Shown one piece after another: positions 33,544-41,948 of a DNA stretch of 64,000 nucleotides. The notes beneath the pieces are model-generated. The model was given only the letters and a program-made list of their open reading frames with translations. It did no database searches and was not told where the DNA came from. Every line of letters begins with the position of its first letter. Within the stretch, counting starts at the first letter, position 1. This DNA is from Nonomuraea longispora (GTDB lineage Bacteria; Actinomycetota; Actinomycetes; Streptosporangiales; Streptosporangiaceae). The stretch spans positions 17,982-81,981 of the forward strand of contig NZ_SMJZ01000009.1 in NCBI RefSeq assembly GCF_004348345.1, given 5' to 3'. A program made the position numbers and the translations under genes.

Positions 33544-35147
33544 GACTCCTCGGTTCCGGCGATCGCGCCGGTCATGTAGCCGCCCAGCCGCTCGGGCGTG
33601 ATGTCGGACGGGTCTAGCGCGGCCACGAGGCGGCCGCGGTAGATCACCCGGATACTGTCGGAGAGACCGATCAGCTCGTCAAGGTCGGCGGAGATGAGCA
33701 GCACGGCCAGCCCGGCCGCGCGGGCCTCGCGCAGGTGGTCCCAGATGGCGGCCTGGGCGCCGACGTCCACGCCCCGGGTGGGGTGGGCGGCGATGAGGAA
33801 CGCGGGCTCGCCGCTCATCTCGCGGCCCACGATGAGTTTCTGCTGGTTGCCGCCGGACAGTGCCAGGGCCAGCGTGTCGACGCCGGGTGTGCGTACGTCG
33901 TAGTCCCGGACGATGCGCCAGGTGTCGGCCTTGGCGGCCCCCCGGTTGATCCAGATGCCGCTGCGCGCGGGCCTCCTGGTCTGGTGGCCGAGCACGCGGT
34001 TCTCCCAGAGCGACGCCTCCAGCAGCAGTCCCTGCCGGTGGCGGTCCTCCGGGATGTAGCCGATGCCGGCCTCCCGGCGTTTCAGGGTGGACCAGCCGCT
34101 GAGGTCCTGGTCGCCCAGCGTGATGCCGCCGTGCGACAGGCGGATGCCCATGATCGCCTCGATCAGCTCGCTCTGGCCGTTGCCCTCGACGCCGGCCAGG
34201 CCGAGGATCTCGCCTTTGTGGATCTCGAACGACACGTCGTCGAGGAGCAGCCGCCTGCCCTCCTCACGCAGCAGGTCGATGTAGCGCTCGACCGGCATGT
34301 CCTTGGGCACGGCACGGTGGCCGTCGGCCTCCATGGTGAGGTGCGACACCTTCAGCATCACCGTGTCGGTGACGGTGGACTCGCGCGTCTCGGGTGTGGG
34401 CAGTTCGCTGCCCACCATGAGCTCGGCGAGCTGCCGGGCGGTCACCTCTCTCGGGTCGACGCTCGCGACGGTGGTGCCGCGCCGGATCACGGTGATCTCG
34501 TCGGCGATGTCGAGCACCTCGTCGAGCTTGTGGGAGATGAAGATGACCGTCAGGCCCTCGGCCGTGAGCTCGCGCAGGTTCTGGAAGAGCTCGTCGACCT
34601 CCTGCGGGACGAGCACGGCCGTCGGCTCGTCGAGGATGAGGATGCGGGCGCCGCGGTAGAGCACCTTGAGGATCTCGACGCGCTGCCGGTCGCCGACGCC
34701 GAGGTTCTCCACCAGCTTTCCGGGATCGACGCGCAGGCCGTGGGCGCTGGCCAGCTCGGTGATGCGCTTCCTCGCCGCGGCGACGTCGAGCCTGCCCCCC
34801 TTGGCCGGCTCGGCGCCGAGGACGATGTTCTCCAGCACGGTGAGATTGTCGGCCAGCATGAAGTGCTGGTGGACCATGCCGATGCCGGCGTCGATGGCGT
34901 CGCTCGGCGAGCGGAAGCTGACGTCCTTGCCGTCGACCTTGATCGTGCCCTCGTCCGGCTTCTGCATGCCGTAGAGGATCTTCATCAGCGTCGACTTGCC
35001 GGCGCCGTTCTCCCCGACGATGGCGTGCACGGTGCCCTGCCGGACCGAGATGCGGATGTCGTGGTTGGCGACGACGCCGGGGAAGCGTTTGGTGATGCCC
35101 GTGAGCTCGACGGCGGGTCTCGCCGTGGCGAGGGTGTCCGAGCTCAT
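33540..35147 (-). CDS. Nucleoside ABC transporter ATPase, two nucleotide-binding domains
   Basis: Fused double ATPase of 535 residues. Domain one has Walker A GENGAGKST and Walker B RILILDEPTA; domain two has a degenerate Walker A region GVEGNGQSEL, signature LSGGNQQKL and AHPTRGVDVGA after it. This sugar/nucleoside-type layout matches YufO/NupO. It powers uptake through the two permeases that follow. A hairpin lies between this gene and the binding-protein gene upstream, which may lower expression relative to the binding protein. Confidence 0.94.
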   Translation of the reverse strand: MSSDTLATARPAVELTGITKRFPGVVANHDIRISVRQGTVHAIVGENGAGKSTLMKILYGMQKPDEGTIKVDGKDVSFRSPSDAIDAGIGMVHQHFMLADNLTVLENIVLGAEPAKGGRLDVAAARKRITELASAHGLRVDPGKLVENLGVGDRQRVEILKVLYRGARILILDEPTAVLVPQEVDELFQNLRELTAEGLTVIFISHKLDEVLDIADEITVIRRGTTVASVDPREVTARQLAELMVGSELPTPETRESTVTDTVMLKVSHLTMEADGHRAVPKDMPVERYIDLLREEGRRLLLDDVSFEIHKGEILGLAGVEGNGQSELIEAIMGIRLSHGGITLGDQDLSGWSTLKRREAGIGYIPEDRHRQGLLLEASLWENRVLGHQTRRPARSGIWINRGAAKADTWRIVRDYDVRTPGVDTLALALSGGNQQKLIVGREMSGEPAFLIAAHPTRGVDVGAQAAIWDHLREARAAGLAVLLISADLDELIGLSDSIRVIYRGRLVAALDPSDITPERLGGYMTGAIAGTEES

Positions 35148-35217
35148 GTGCTCACCGCTCCCAGATCGTTGGTCGGTGCTGGCTCACTTCGCCTCTCCTA
35201 GAAGCAGGGCGGCATGA

Positions 35218-35252
35218 CCGAAGGCCCGAAGTTGCGGACTCCGGGCCCTCGG
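35218..35252 (-). terminator. Intercistronic hairpin between BMP lipoprotein and ABC ATPase
   Basis: CCGAAGGCCCG (35218-35228) and CGGGCCCTCGG (35242-35252) pair at ten of eleven positions in the 124-bp gap of the importer operon. There is no T-run, so partial termination or protection of the binding-protein mRNA is more likely than a full stop; binding proteins are usually made in excess. Confidence 0.6.
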
Positions 35253-35271
35253 CTGTCGGTCGCGCCCCTGA

Positions 35272-36327
35272 CTACGGCTTGGCCGGGACCGTGATCTTGC
35301 CCTCGACGATGTCCTTCTTGGCCGCGTCGAGTTCGTCCTTGATGTCGTCGATCTCGCCGCCCGTGGTGGCCAGGCCGACGCCGTCGACCTTGAGATCGTA
35401 GGTGATGTCGGTGCCGCCCTTGGCGCCACCCTGGAAGGCCTTGATGAACTCGAACACGCCGACGTCGACGCGCTTCAGCATCGAGGTCATGATGACCGAC
35501 TGGAGGTTGCTCTCCTTGACCGTCTGGCGCTGGTCGGAGTCGACGCCGATGGCCTTCTTCTTGGCCGCGGCCGCCGCCTGGAACACGCCGAGGCCGGAGT
35601 CGCCGGCGGCGTGGTAGACGATGTCGGCGCCGTCCTGGAACATCTTCTCGGCCGCGACCTTGCCCTTGTCGGGGGCCTTGAAGCCGGAGAAGTCGCCGTC
35701 AGGCGTCAGATACTTCACGTCGATCTTGGCGTCCGACTTGACCGACTTCACACCGGCCTCGAAGCCCGCCTGGAACTTTTTGATCAGGTCGTTCTCCACG
35801 CCGCCGACGAAGCCGACGTGGCCGCTGTCCGCCTTGGTCGCGGCGGCGACGCCCGCCAGGTAGGAGCCCTGCTCCTCGGCGAACAGCAGGCCCGTCACGT
35901 TGGCCGCGTTGGAGGCGGAGTCGACGACCGCGAACTGGAGGTCGGGGTATTCCTCCGCCGTCTTCTTGATGTCCTCGCCGTAGGCGAAGCCGACGCCGAT
36001 GATGGGGTTGTAGCCGGCGTCGGCCAGCTGGCGCAGCAGGTCGCCGCGGTTGGAGCCGTCGGGGGCCGGGCTCAACTCCTTGATCTCCGCGCCGAGCTCC
36101 GTCTTGGCCCTTTCGAGGCCCGCGTACGCCGCGTCGTTGAACGACTTGTCGCCGCGTCCGCCGATGTCGAAGGCCAGCCCGACCTTGAGCGTGCCCTCGG
36201 CCTCGCCGGCCGGCGCCTCGCTCGCCGTGGTGCCCCCACCAGTGTCTCCGCCGCAGGCGGCCGCTGCCATGAGCATGACGCCGGCCACCGTGCCGACCGC
36301 CATCCTGCTGAATCGCTTGCCGAGCAA
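35272..36327 (-). CDS. BMP family nucleoside-binding lipoprotein (PnrA-like)
   Basis: Solute-binding lipoprotein of about 351 residues. The signal peptide ends at lipobox AAAC; the domain opens VGLAFDIGGRGDKSFNDAAY, the ligand-contact motif of PnrA/BMP proteins, with VVDSASNAANVTGLLF and VGFVGGVENDLIKKF following. It delivers nucleosides to the ABC importer downstream. A TTG at 36327 is preferred because GGAAGGAG lies five bases before it; an ATG at 36342 is the alternative and adds five residues. First gene of the salvage operon. Confidence 0.93.
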   Translation of the reverse strand: MLGKRFSRMAVGTVAGVMLMAAAACGGDTGGGTTASEAPAGEAEGTLKVGLAFDIGGRGDKSFNDAAYAGLERAKTELGAEIKELSPAPDGSNRGDLLRQLADAGYNPIIGVGFAYGEDIKKTAEEYPDLQFAVVDSASNAANVTGLLFAEEQGSYLAGVAAATKADSGHVGFVGGVENDLIKKFQAGFEAGVKSVKSDAKIDVKYLTPDGDFSGFKAPDKGKVAAEKMFQDGADIVYHAAGDSGLGVFQAAAAAKKKAIGVDSDQRQTVKESNLQSVIMTSMLKRVDVGVFEFIKAFQGGAKGGTDITYDLKVDGVGLATTGGEIDDIKDELDAAKKDIVEGKITVPAKP

Positions 36328-36342
36328 GGCGACTCCTTCCAT

Positions 36343-36612
36343 TTCCCGCCGTCTTCCTCCGCTGCGAGTTCGTCGCGCGCGTCAAGGAGCGTACGGCACC
36401 TGCACGGAAGATAGTTGCTTGACCAGGGCAGACCAAACCAGCACACAGGGTCGCAACCGCTCCGTTATCGACATCAAGCGCGTCCGTGACCTGAAGCGAA
36501 CGTCAGGCCTGCGACAAGTTTCGCCCAAGTTCGGGTCTCGATCACTCTTGCCCCCGACCAGATCATGGCGGACATTCCCAGCGACGGCGGAATTTTCCTA
36601 TCGGAGCACCGT
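36343..36612. promoter_or_regulatory. Divergent promoter region, nucleoside importer / S15 peptidase
   Basis: The 270-bp region between two divergent units has no gene of its own. It must hold both promoters. Near 36411-36439 TTGCTTGACC and GACCAAACCAGC occur in an otherwise GC-rich context, but no complete -35/-10 pair or operator can be claimed with confidence. Confidence 0.35.
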
Positions 36613-38493
36613 ATGCATCCTTGCAAGGTCTTGTCCGTGCCCCTGGTCGCGTTACTCGTCGCGACCTTGACCGGCACCCCGCCCGCCACAGCCGACACCC
36701 CCGCCATCAAGATCGACGGCAACGCCACCCAGCCGATCTTCTCCAGGGCGGACGCCATCGCGCAGACCGTGTTCGTCGAGGTCGAGGGGACCGACAGCGA
36801 CAACGACGGCAGACCGGACCGCGTCGCCGTGGACATCCTGCGGCCCAAGGAGACCGACGAGGGCCTCAAAGTGCCCGTGATCATGGAGGCCAGCCCCTAC
36901 TACGCCGGCGGCAACGACGTCTCCAACCACCCCGTGGACGTCGACGAGAACGGCGACCCGCTGGCCGGACTGCGCGCCGACGCGGCCAAGACGGTGCCCC
37001 AGCCGTTCGACGGCTACTACGACAACTACTTCGTCCCCCGCGGCTACGCCATCGCGCTGGTCGAGAACCTCGGCAGCGGCCGCGCCACCGGCTGCCCCAC
37101 CTCCGGTGACCGCAACGAGACGGCCGGGCCCAGGGCAGCGATCGACTGGCTGAACGGCCGCGCCAAGGGCTTCGACGCCGACGGCTCCCCCGTCGAGGCC
37201 ACCTGGTCCACGGGCAAGGTCGGCATGATCGGCGTCTCGTACAACGGCACCCTGCCGAACGCGGTCGCCGCGACCGGGGTCAAGGGACTGGAGACGATCG
37301 TCCCGATCGCCGCGATCTCCAGCTGGTACGACTACTACCGCGCCAACGGCGGCGTCCTGGCGCCGGGCGGTTTCCAGGGCGAGGACCTGGACGTGCTCGC
37401 CAAGTACGTACTGACCAGGGAGAACGGCCAGGAGGCCTGCGGCGCGCTGATGGACCGGCTCACCGCCGAGCAGGACCGGGTCACCGGCGACTACAGCCCG
37501 CTCTGGGACGCCCGCAACTACATGAACGACGTCGGCAAGGTCAGGGCGAGCGTCTTCCTCGTACACGGGCTCAACGACTGGAACGTCAAGACCAAGCAGT
37601 TCGCGCAGTGGTGGTACGCCCTGGCCAAGCGGAACGTGCCGCGCAAGATCTGGTTGCACCAGGGCACCCACATGAGCCCCTTCAACCTGCGCACCGCCGA
37701 GTGGCTGCGCCAGTTGCACGGCTGGTTCGACCACTGGCTGCACGGCATCGACTCGGGCATCATGCGCGAACCCCAGGCGGACGTGGAGAGCGCGGCCGGC
37801 CAGTGGGGCCGGCACGCCAGGTGGCCGCTGCCCGGGACGTCCACGGTCCCGCTCTGGCTGGGCTCCGGCTCGAAGCTGAGCCTGCTGCCGCGCCCGCTGT
37901 CCCGTAAGGAGTCGTTCACCGACCAGAAGACCAGGACGGCCGAGCAACTCGTCGAGGCCACCGGCTCCGATCCGAACCGGCTGGCGTACTCGACGGGCGC
38001 GCTCCCCGCCGACGTGCGCATCTCCGGGACACCCACGGTCTCGGTGCGTGCCTCGCTGAAGGACGGCGCGTCGCCGTACCTTACGGCCTTGCTGGTGGAC
38101 TACGGCACGGACGAGCGCCCGAACGGCTCCCTCGTCCCGACCGGCCAGAGCTACTGCTACGGCGAGAGCGTCCCCGACGACTCGGGCTGCACGACGCTGA
38201 GGAGGCTCGGCACCGCCGTGACCCCCTACAAGATCGTCACCCGGGGCTGGCTGGACGTGCGCAACCGGCACCGCCCGGACCGGACGGAGCCGCTGCGGCC
38301 CGGCAAGGAGTACGGCTTCACCTGGGACTTCCAGCCGACCGACTACGTGTTCAAGAAGGGGCACCGGCTGGGCCTGGTGATCCTTTCGACCGACGTCGAC
38401 TACACCCTGCGCTACCCGCCGGGCACGAGGATCACGGTCGCGCCGGGACGCTCGTCCCTGCGGCTGCCCGTGGTGTGGGGCCGGCTGATGTGA
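36613..38493 (+). CDS. Secreted S15 family X-Pro dipeptidyl-peptidase/acyl esterase
   Basis: Serine peptidase of 626 residues. A signal peptide (VLSVPLVALLVATLTG, cleavage likely after ATA or ADT) is followed by the alpha/beta hydrolase domain. The nucleophile Ser is in GVSYNGTLPNA, the acid Asp in GLNDWNVK, and His in HQGTHMSP; a C-terminal jelly-roll domain follows (PADVRISGTPTVSVRASL). This is the Xaa-Pro dipeptidyl-peptidase layout, active outside the cell on proline-containing peptides; esterase activity is an alternative. GGAG eight bases before the ATG. Ends at a strong bidirectional terminator. Confidence 0.92.
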   Translation: MHPCKVLSVPLVALLVATLTGTPPATADTPAIKIDGNATQPIFSRADAIAQTVFVEVEGTDSDNDGRPDRVAVDILRPKETDEGLKVPVIMEASPYYAGGNDVSNHPVDVDENGDPLAGLRADAAKTVPQPFDGYYDNYFVPRGYAIALVENLGSGRATGCPTSGDRNETAGPRAAIDWLNGRAKGFDADGSPVEATWSTGKVGMIGVSYNGTLPNAVAATGVKGLETIVPIAAISSWYDYYRANGGVLAPGGFQGEDLDVLAKYVLTRENGQEACGALMDRLTAEQDRVTGDYSPLWDARNYMNDVGKVRASVFLVHGLNDWNVKTKQFAQWWYALAKRNVPRKIWLHQGTHMSPFNLRTAEWLRQLHGWFDHWLHGIDSGIMREPQADVESAAGQWGRHARWPLPGTSTVPLWLGSGSKLSLLPRPLSRKESFTDQKTRTAEQLVEATGSDPNRLAYSTGALPADVRISGTPTVSVRASLKDGASPYLTALLVDYGTDERPNGSLVPTGQSYCYGESVPDDSGCTTLRRLGTAVTPYKIVTRGWLDVRNRHRPDRTEPLRPGKEYGFTWDFQPTDYVFKKGHRLGLVILSTDVDYTLRYPPGTRITVAPGRSSLRLPVVWGRLM

Positions 38494-38496
38494 CGG

Positions 38497-38528
38497 CGAA
38501 GGCCCGCCGCGCGTGCGGCGGGCCTTCG
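38497..38528. terminator. Bidirectional terminator hairpin
   Basis: Perfect 14-bp arms CGAAGGCCCGCCGC (38497-38510) and GCGGCGGGCCTTCG (38515-38528) with a GCGT loop, lying four bases after the S15 peptidase stop and eight before the stop of the convergent M20 gene. It can end transcription from both sides. Confidence 0.85.
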
Positions 38529-38535
38529 TACCGGT

Positions 38536-39759
38536 TCAGGCCAGAGCGGAGGTGATGGAGTCGAGCGGGCCGACCTCCCACAGCGCGGTGAGCGCGGTGG
38601 TGGCCATCACCCGCACGCCCATCGAGATCGCCTTCTCGTCGACGTCGAACGTGCCCTGGTGGATGTCGTAGGTGTAGCCGTCGGGCGAGCGTGTGCCGAG
38701 GCGGGCGAACGCGCCTGGGATCGACTCGAGGTACCAGGCGAAGTCCTCGCCGCCGAGCGACTGCTGCGTCGGGACGACCGCGCCCGCGCCGAGCGCGCGC
38801 TCGGCGGCCTCGCTCAGCATCTCGACGCTCACCTCGTCGTTGACGACGGGCGGCACGCCACGGGTGTAGTCCATCGTGGCCTCGACGCCGTAGGCGCCTG
38901 CCACCGACTCCAGCAGCGACTTGATCAGGTCGGGGGCGGCGTGCCAGGCGTTCTCGTCGAGGCAGCGCACCGTGCCCTCGGCGATGCCGTCGTCGGGGAT
39001 CGCGTTGGCGGCCGAGCCGGCCACGACCTTGCCCCAGACGAGGCTGAGCGACGAGCGCGGGTCGACCCGGCGCGACAGCGCGGCGGGCAGCTCGGTGAGG
39101 ATCTTGGCCAGCGCGAAGACGAGGTCGGCGGTCAGGTGGGGGCGGGCGGTGTGGCCGCCGGGGCCCGAGACCCGGATGGACAGCTTGTCGCAGGCGGAGG
39201 TGATCGGGCCGTTTCTCAGCCCGACCTGCCCGACGTCGACGCGGGGGTCGCAGTGGAGGCCGAAGATGCGGTCGACGCCGCTGATGCCGCCGTGGGCCAT
39301 GACCTCGAGTGCGCCGCCCGGCAGTTCCTCTGCGGGCTGGAAGATCAGGCGTACGCGGCCGGGCAGCAGGCCGGCGGCGGCCTGCTGGGCGAGGAAGAGC
39401 GAGGTGCCGAGCAGGATCGTGGTGTGCACGTCGTGGCCGCAGGCGTGGCAGGCCCCCGCCACGGTCGAGTGGTAGGCGACGTCCTTCTCGTCCTGCAGCG
39501 GCAGCGCGTCGATGTCGGCGCGCAGCGCGATGGTCGGGCCGTCGCCGCTGCCCACGTCGCAGATCAGGCCGGTGCCGCGGGGCAGCACCGAAGGGGCCAG
39601 CCCGGCGGCCGTGAGCCGCTCGGCGATGCGTTGTGTCGTGCGATATTCGGCGAAGGCCAGCTCAGGATGCATGTGCAGGTCGCGGCGGAACGCCACGAGA
39701 TCCTGCTCGGTCTCCGCCAGGAACGCGTCGAGTTCTCCCCGAAGCTCACGTCCCCGCAT
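38536..39759 (-). CDS. M20 family amidohydrolase (IAA-amino acid/HipO-like)
   Basis: Metal-dependent amidohydrolase of 407 residues. FRRDLHMHPELAFAEYRTT opens the catalytic domain; metal ligands are in GACHACGHDVHT (HxCGHD) and QPAEELPGGA, with HCDPRVDVGQ and LGGEDFAWYLE later. This is the M20D branch (aminoacylase, hippurate hydrolase, N-acetyl-diaminopimelate deacetylase). It removes an acyl group from an amino acid; the actual substrate is open. Single-gene unit, convergent with the S15 peptidase. Confidence 0.92.
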   Translation of the reverse strand: MRGRELRGELDAFLAETEQDLVAFRRDLHMHPELAFAEYRTTQRIAERLTAAGLAPSVLPRGTGLICDVGSGDGPTIALRADIDALPLQDEKDVAYHSTVAGACHACGHDVHTTILLGTSLFLAQQAAAGLLPGRVRLIFQPAEELPGGALEVMAHGGISGVDRIFGLHCDPRVDVGQVGLRNGPITSACDKLSIRVSGPGGHTARPHLTADLVFALAKILTELPAALSRRVDPRSSLSLVWGKVVAGSAANAIPDDGIAEGTVRCLDENAWHAAPDLIKSLLESVAGAYGVEATMDYTRGVPPVVNDEVSVEMLSEAAERALGAGAVVPTQQSLGGEDFAWYLESIPGAFARLGTRSPDGYTYDIHQGTFDVDEKAISMGVRVMATTALTALWEVGPLDSITSALA

Positions 39760-40220
39760 ATGTCACCGTCCCGTCCCAATGCCGCTCTGCCCCGAACGCC
39801 TCGGGCCACACGGCTCATGCGCTGTGAAGACTCGTCCATCCCCGCTAGGGGCGCCCGGATCGGGCGGCCGCCCGGCGAAGCAAAAAACACACCCACTGGT
39901 GTCGGGTGCGCGAGATCGTCAGCACGGGCTTGCGTTCGTCAGTCGCGAGTGCCGCCGCGGTCCGGGAGCACAGCGGTCGGCCGTGAGCCCGATGCGATGC
40001 TTCGACTTTATCGCCCTCGCGCGGTCTCCCGGCGACAGATACACCAAAAGTTAGCCGATGGCATGCCCGTAACCTGGGGTGGGTCACGGTAGGTGAGGGG
40101 TTGCATGATCCCGAAATAGTCACAAGGGATCAGTAGATGGTGACCCGTTGTCGCCAGTTCCAAACGTGGTCAGCGATTCCGAATCCTGTCACCTTCCGTC
40201 ATGGTCATCACACTTCAACG
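39760..40220. other. Intergenic region, no gene seen
   Basis: About 460 bp between the divergent M20 amidohydrolase and ATP-grasp genes. Open frames here have poor starts and no recognisable domains. An A-rich run, CAAAAAACACACCC near 39882-39894, stands out. The right part (40080-40220) is less GC-rich and probably carries the ATP-grasp promoter. No riboswitch was recognised. Confidence 0.4.
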
Positions 40221-41654
40221 ATGGCTGTCTCTGAGAAGAATGCGTGCTTCACTCGCTATATGATCACTAAGATCCCGTTCGGGGAGAAGTATGCTGGGTT
40301 GAGCATCTTCGAGCCGGTCGACGGGACCCTGGTGGTCGTGCCCTCGCTCTCCCTGCCGCAGGATGAGCTCCGCCGCATCACGGGAGTCAGGTCGTACGAG
40401 GAGCGCCTGCTCTTCCTGCTGCTCACGCTGCGGGAGCCCGGGGTCAAAGTGATCTATCTCTCCTCCGCCCCCATCGATCCCGACATCATCGACTATTACT
40501 TCAGTTTCCTCCCCGATCCCGACGACGCCGCCAAGCGCCTCACGCTGATCACGCTCGACGACCCCTGGTCTCAGCCGTTGACCAGGAACCTGCTCTCCCA
40601 CCCCGACGACGCGATGGAGCAACTGCGATCGGCGATCGACGGTGACGCGTGGCTGGTGCCGTTCGTCCTGAGCGAGCTGGAGGAGGAGCTCGCGTCGTCA
40701 CTCAACGTGCCCCTCTACGGTCCCGCCACGTCCCTTTCCCATTACGGCTCCAAGAGCGGGGCCCGCGAGGTGGGACATGAAGCGGGTGTGCCGATGCCGC
40801 GCGGCTTCGGCGACCTGCGCACCGAGGCCGAGATCGAGGAGGCGATGGAGGGGGTGCCGGGCGACCGGGTGATCGTCAAGCTGAACGACGGCTACTCCGG
40901 GCTCGGCAACGTGATCGTCGACAAGGGCGACAGGTCGCTGACCAGTTTCTCCGCGGCGGGAGAGACCTGGGCCAGCTACACCGCCAAGATCCAGGAGCGC
41001 GGGGCGGTGGTCGAGGAGTACATCGAGCACCGGCCGCTCTACTACCCGAGCGCTCTGGCCTGCATCACGCCCGGCGGGGACGCCCGGGTGCTGGCCACGC
41101 ACGACCAGATCCTCGGCGGCGACAGCGGCCAGGTCTACCAGGGCTGCACGTTCCCGGCGGCGGAGGAGTACCGCGCCGAGGTGGGCGCGTCGGCGGCCCG
41201 CATCGCCACCACCCTGGCCGAGCAGGGTGTGGTGGGCGTGTTCGGGATGGACTTCTTCGCGCTCAAGGCCGACGCCGGGTACGCGGCGCTGCTGTGCGAG
41301 ATCAACCTGCGGATCGGCGGCACCACGCATCCGTTCGGCGCCGCCATGCTGACGACCGGGGCCGCGTACGATCCGGCCACCGGCCGCCTCATGTCCGCAG
41401 ATCAGCCGAAGTTCTACACCGCGACCGACAACTGCGCCTCGGTAAGCCTGCGCGGGCGCACTCCCGGCGAGATCGTCAGGACCGCCGAACGGCTCGGCGT
41501 CGGGTTCGACCCCGAGCGGCGCACCGGGAACGTCTTCCACCTGCTCGGAGCCGTGCCCGAGCACGGCAAGCTGGGCTTCACCTCGATCGGGAACTCACGG
41601 GAAGAGGCCGACGAGTTGCACGCGCTCACCCGGCGTCTTTACTGCGGCCCGTGA
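40221..41654 (+). CDS. ATP-grasp protein with pre-ATP-grasp domain (PGM1-like)
   Basis: Protein of about 477 residues. The N-terminal part (LVVVPSLSLPQDELRRITG, YEERLLFLLLTLREPGVKVI) matches the pre-ATP-grasp domain of peptide-ligase PGM1-related proteins. The ATP-grasp core has VIVKLNDGYSGLGNVIVDKG, VVEEYIEHR and FGMDFFALKADAGYAALLCEINLRIGG (split here: CEINLRIGG is the metal-binding end). It probably forms an amide or peptide bond using ATP; no cluster genes are nearby. Start uncertain: ATG at 40221 used, ATG at 40260 also possible, neither with a good Shine-Dalgarno. The 3' end overlaps the next gene on the other strand. Confidence 0.8.
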   Translation: MAVSEKNACFTRYMITKIPFGEKYAGLSIFEPVDGTLVVVPSLSLPQDELRRITGVRSYEERLLFLLLTLREPGVKVIYLSSAPIDPDIIDYYFSFLPDPDDAAKRLTLITLDDPWSQPLTRNLLSHPDDAMEQLRSAIDGDAWLVPFVLSELEEELASSLNVPLYGPATSLSHYGSKSGAREVGHEAGVPMPRGFGDLRTEAEIEEAMEGVPGDRVIVKLNDGYSGLGNVIVDKGDRSLTSFSAAGETWASYTAKIQERGAVVEEYIEHRPLYYPSALACITPGGDARVLATHDQILGGDSGQVYQGCTFPAAEEYRAEVGASAARIATTLAEQGVVGVFGMDFFALKADAGYAALLCEINLRIGGTTHPFGAAMLTTGAAYDPATGRLMSADQPKFYTATDNCASVSLRGRTPGEIVRTAERLGVGFDPERRTGNVFHLLGAVPEHGKLGFTSIGNSREEADELHALTRRLYCGP

Positions 41655-41865
41655 CGGGAGCGGCGGCGCCCGTCCCGCCGCGCAGGCCGCGTACGCCGAT
41701 GACCACCAGGATGACGGCGAGCACGATGTTCACCACGACGAGGATGCCGTGCACCACGTAGAAGCCGGTGGGATGGCCGTCGGCCAAGTTAAACCATAGG
41801 TTCACCCACTCGAAGATCATAAATCCGCCGAGGATGATGAGGAATCCGGCGATCTTTCGCGACAT
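41626..41865 (-). CDS. SCO4848-family small membrane protein
   Basis: Membrane protein of 79 residues with two helices (IAGFLIILGGFMIFEWVNLW and FYVVHGILVVVNIVLAVILV) and a short basic tail. Size, topology and place beside the D-Ala-D-Ala carboxypeptidase and YihY genes match the SCO4848 family of streptomycetes. Function unknown; the conserved neighbourhood suggests cell-envelope work. An ATG two codons upstream (41871) is an alternative start. Convergent overlap of 29 bp with the ATP-grasp gene. Confidence 0.8.
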   Translation of the reverse strand: MSRKIAGFLIILGGFMIFEWVNLWFNLADGHPTGFYVVHGILVVVNIVLAVILVVIGVRGLRGGTGAAAPVTGRSKDAG

Positions 41866-41948
41866 GCCCATCTCTCTAGTATCGAAGGTGGATCTCAGGG
41901 GGATGTGTCCCCGCATGGGCATTCACACGGAGCTACGCTGAGACCGCC

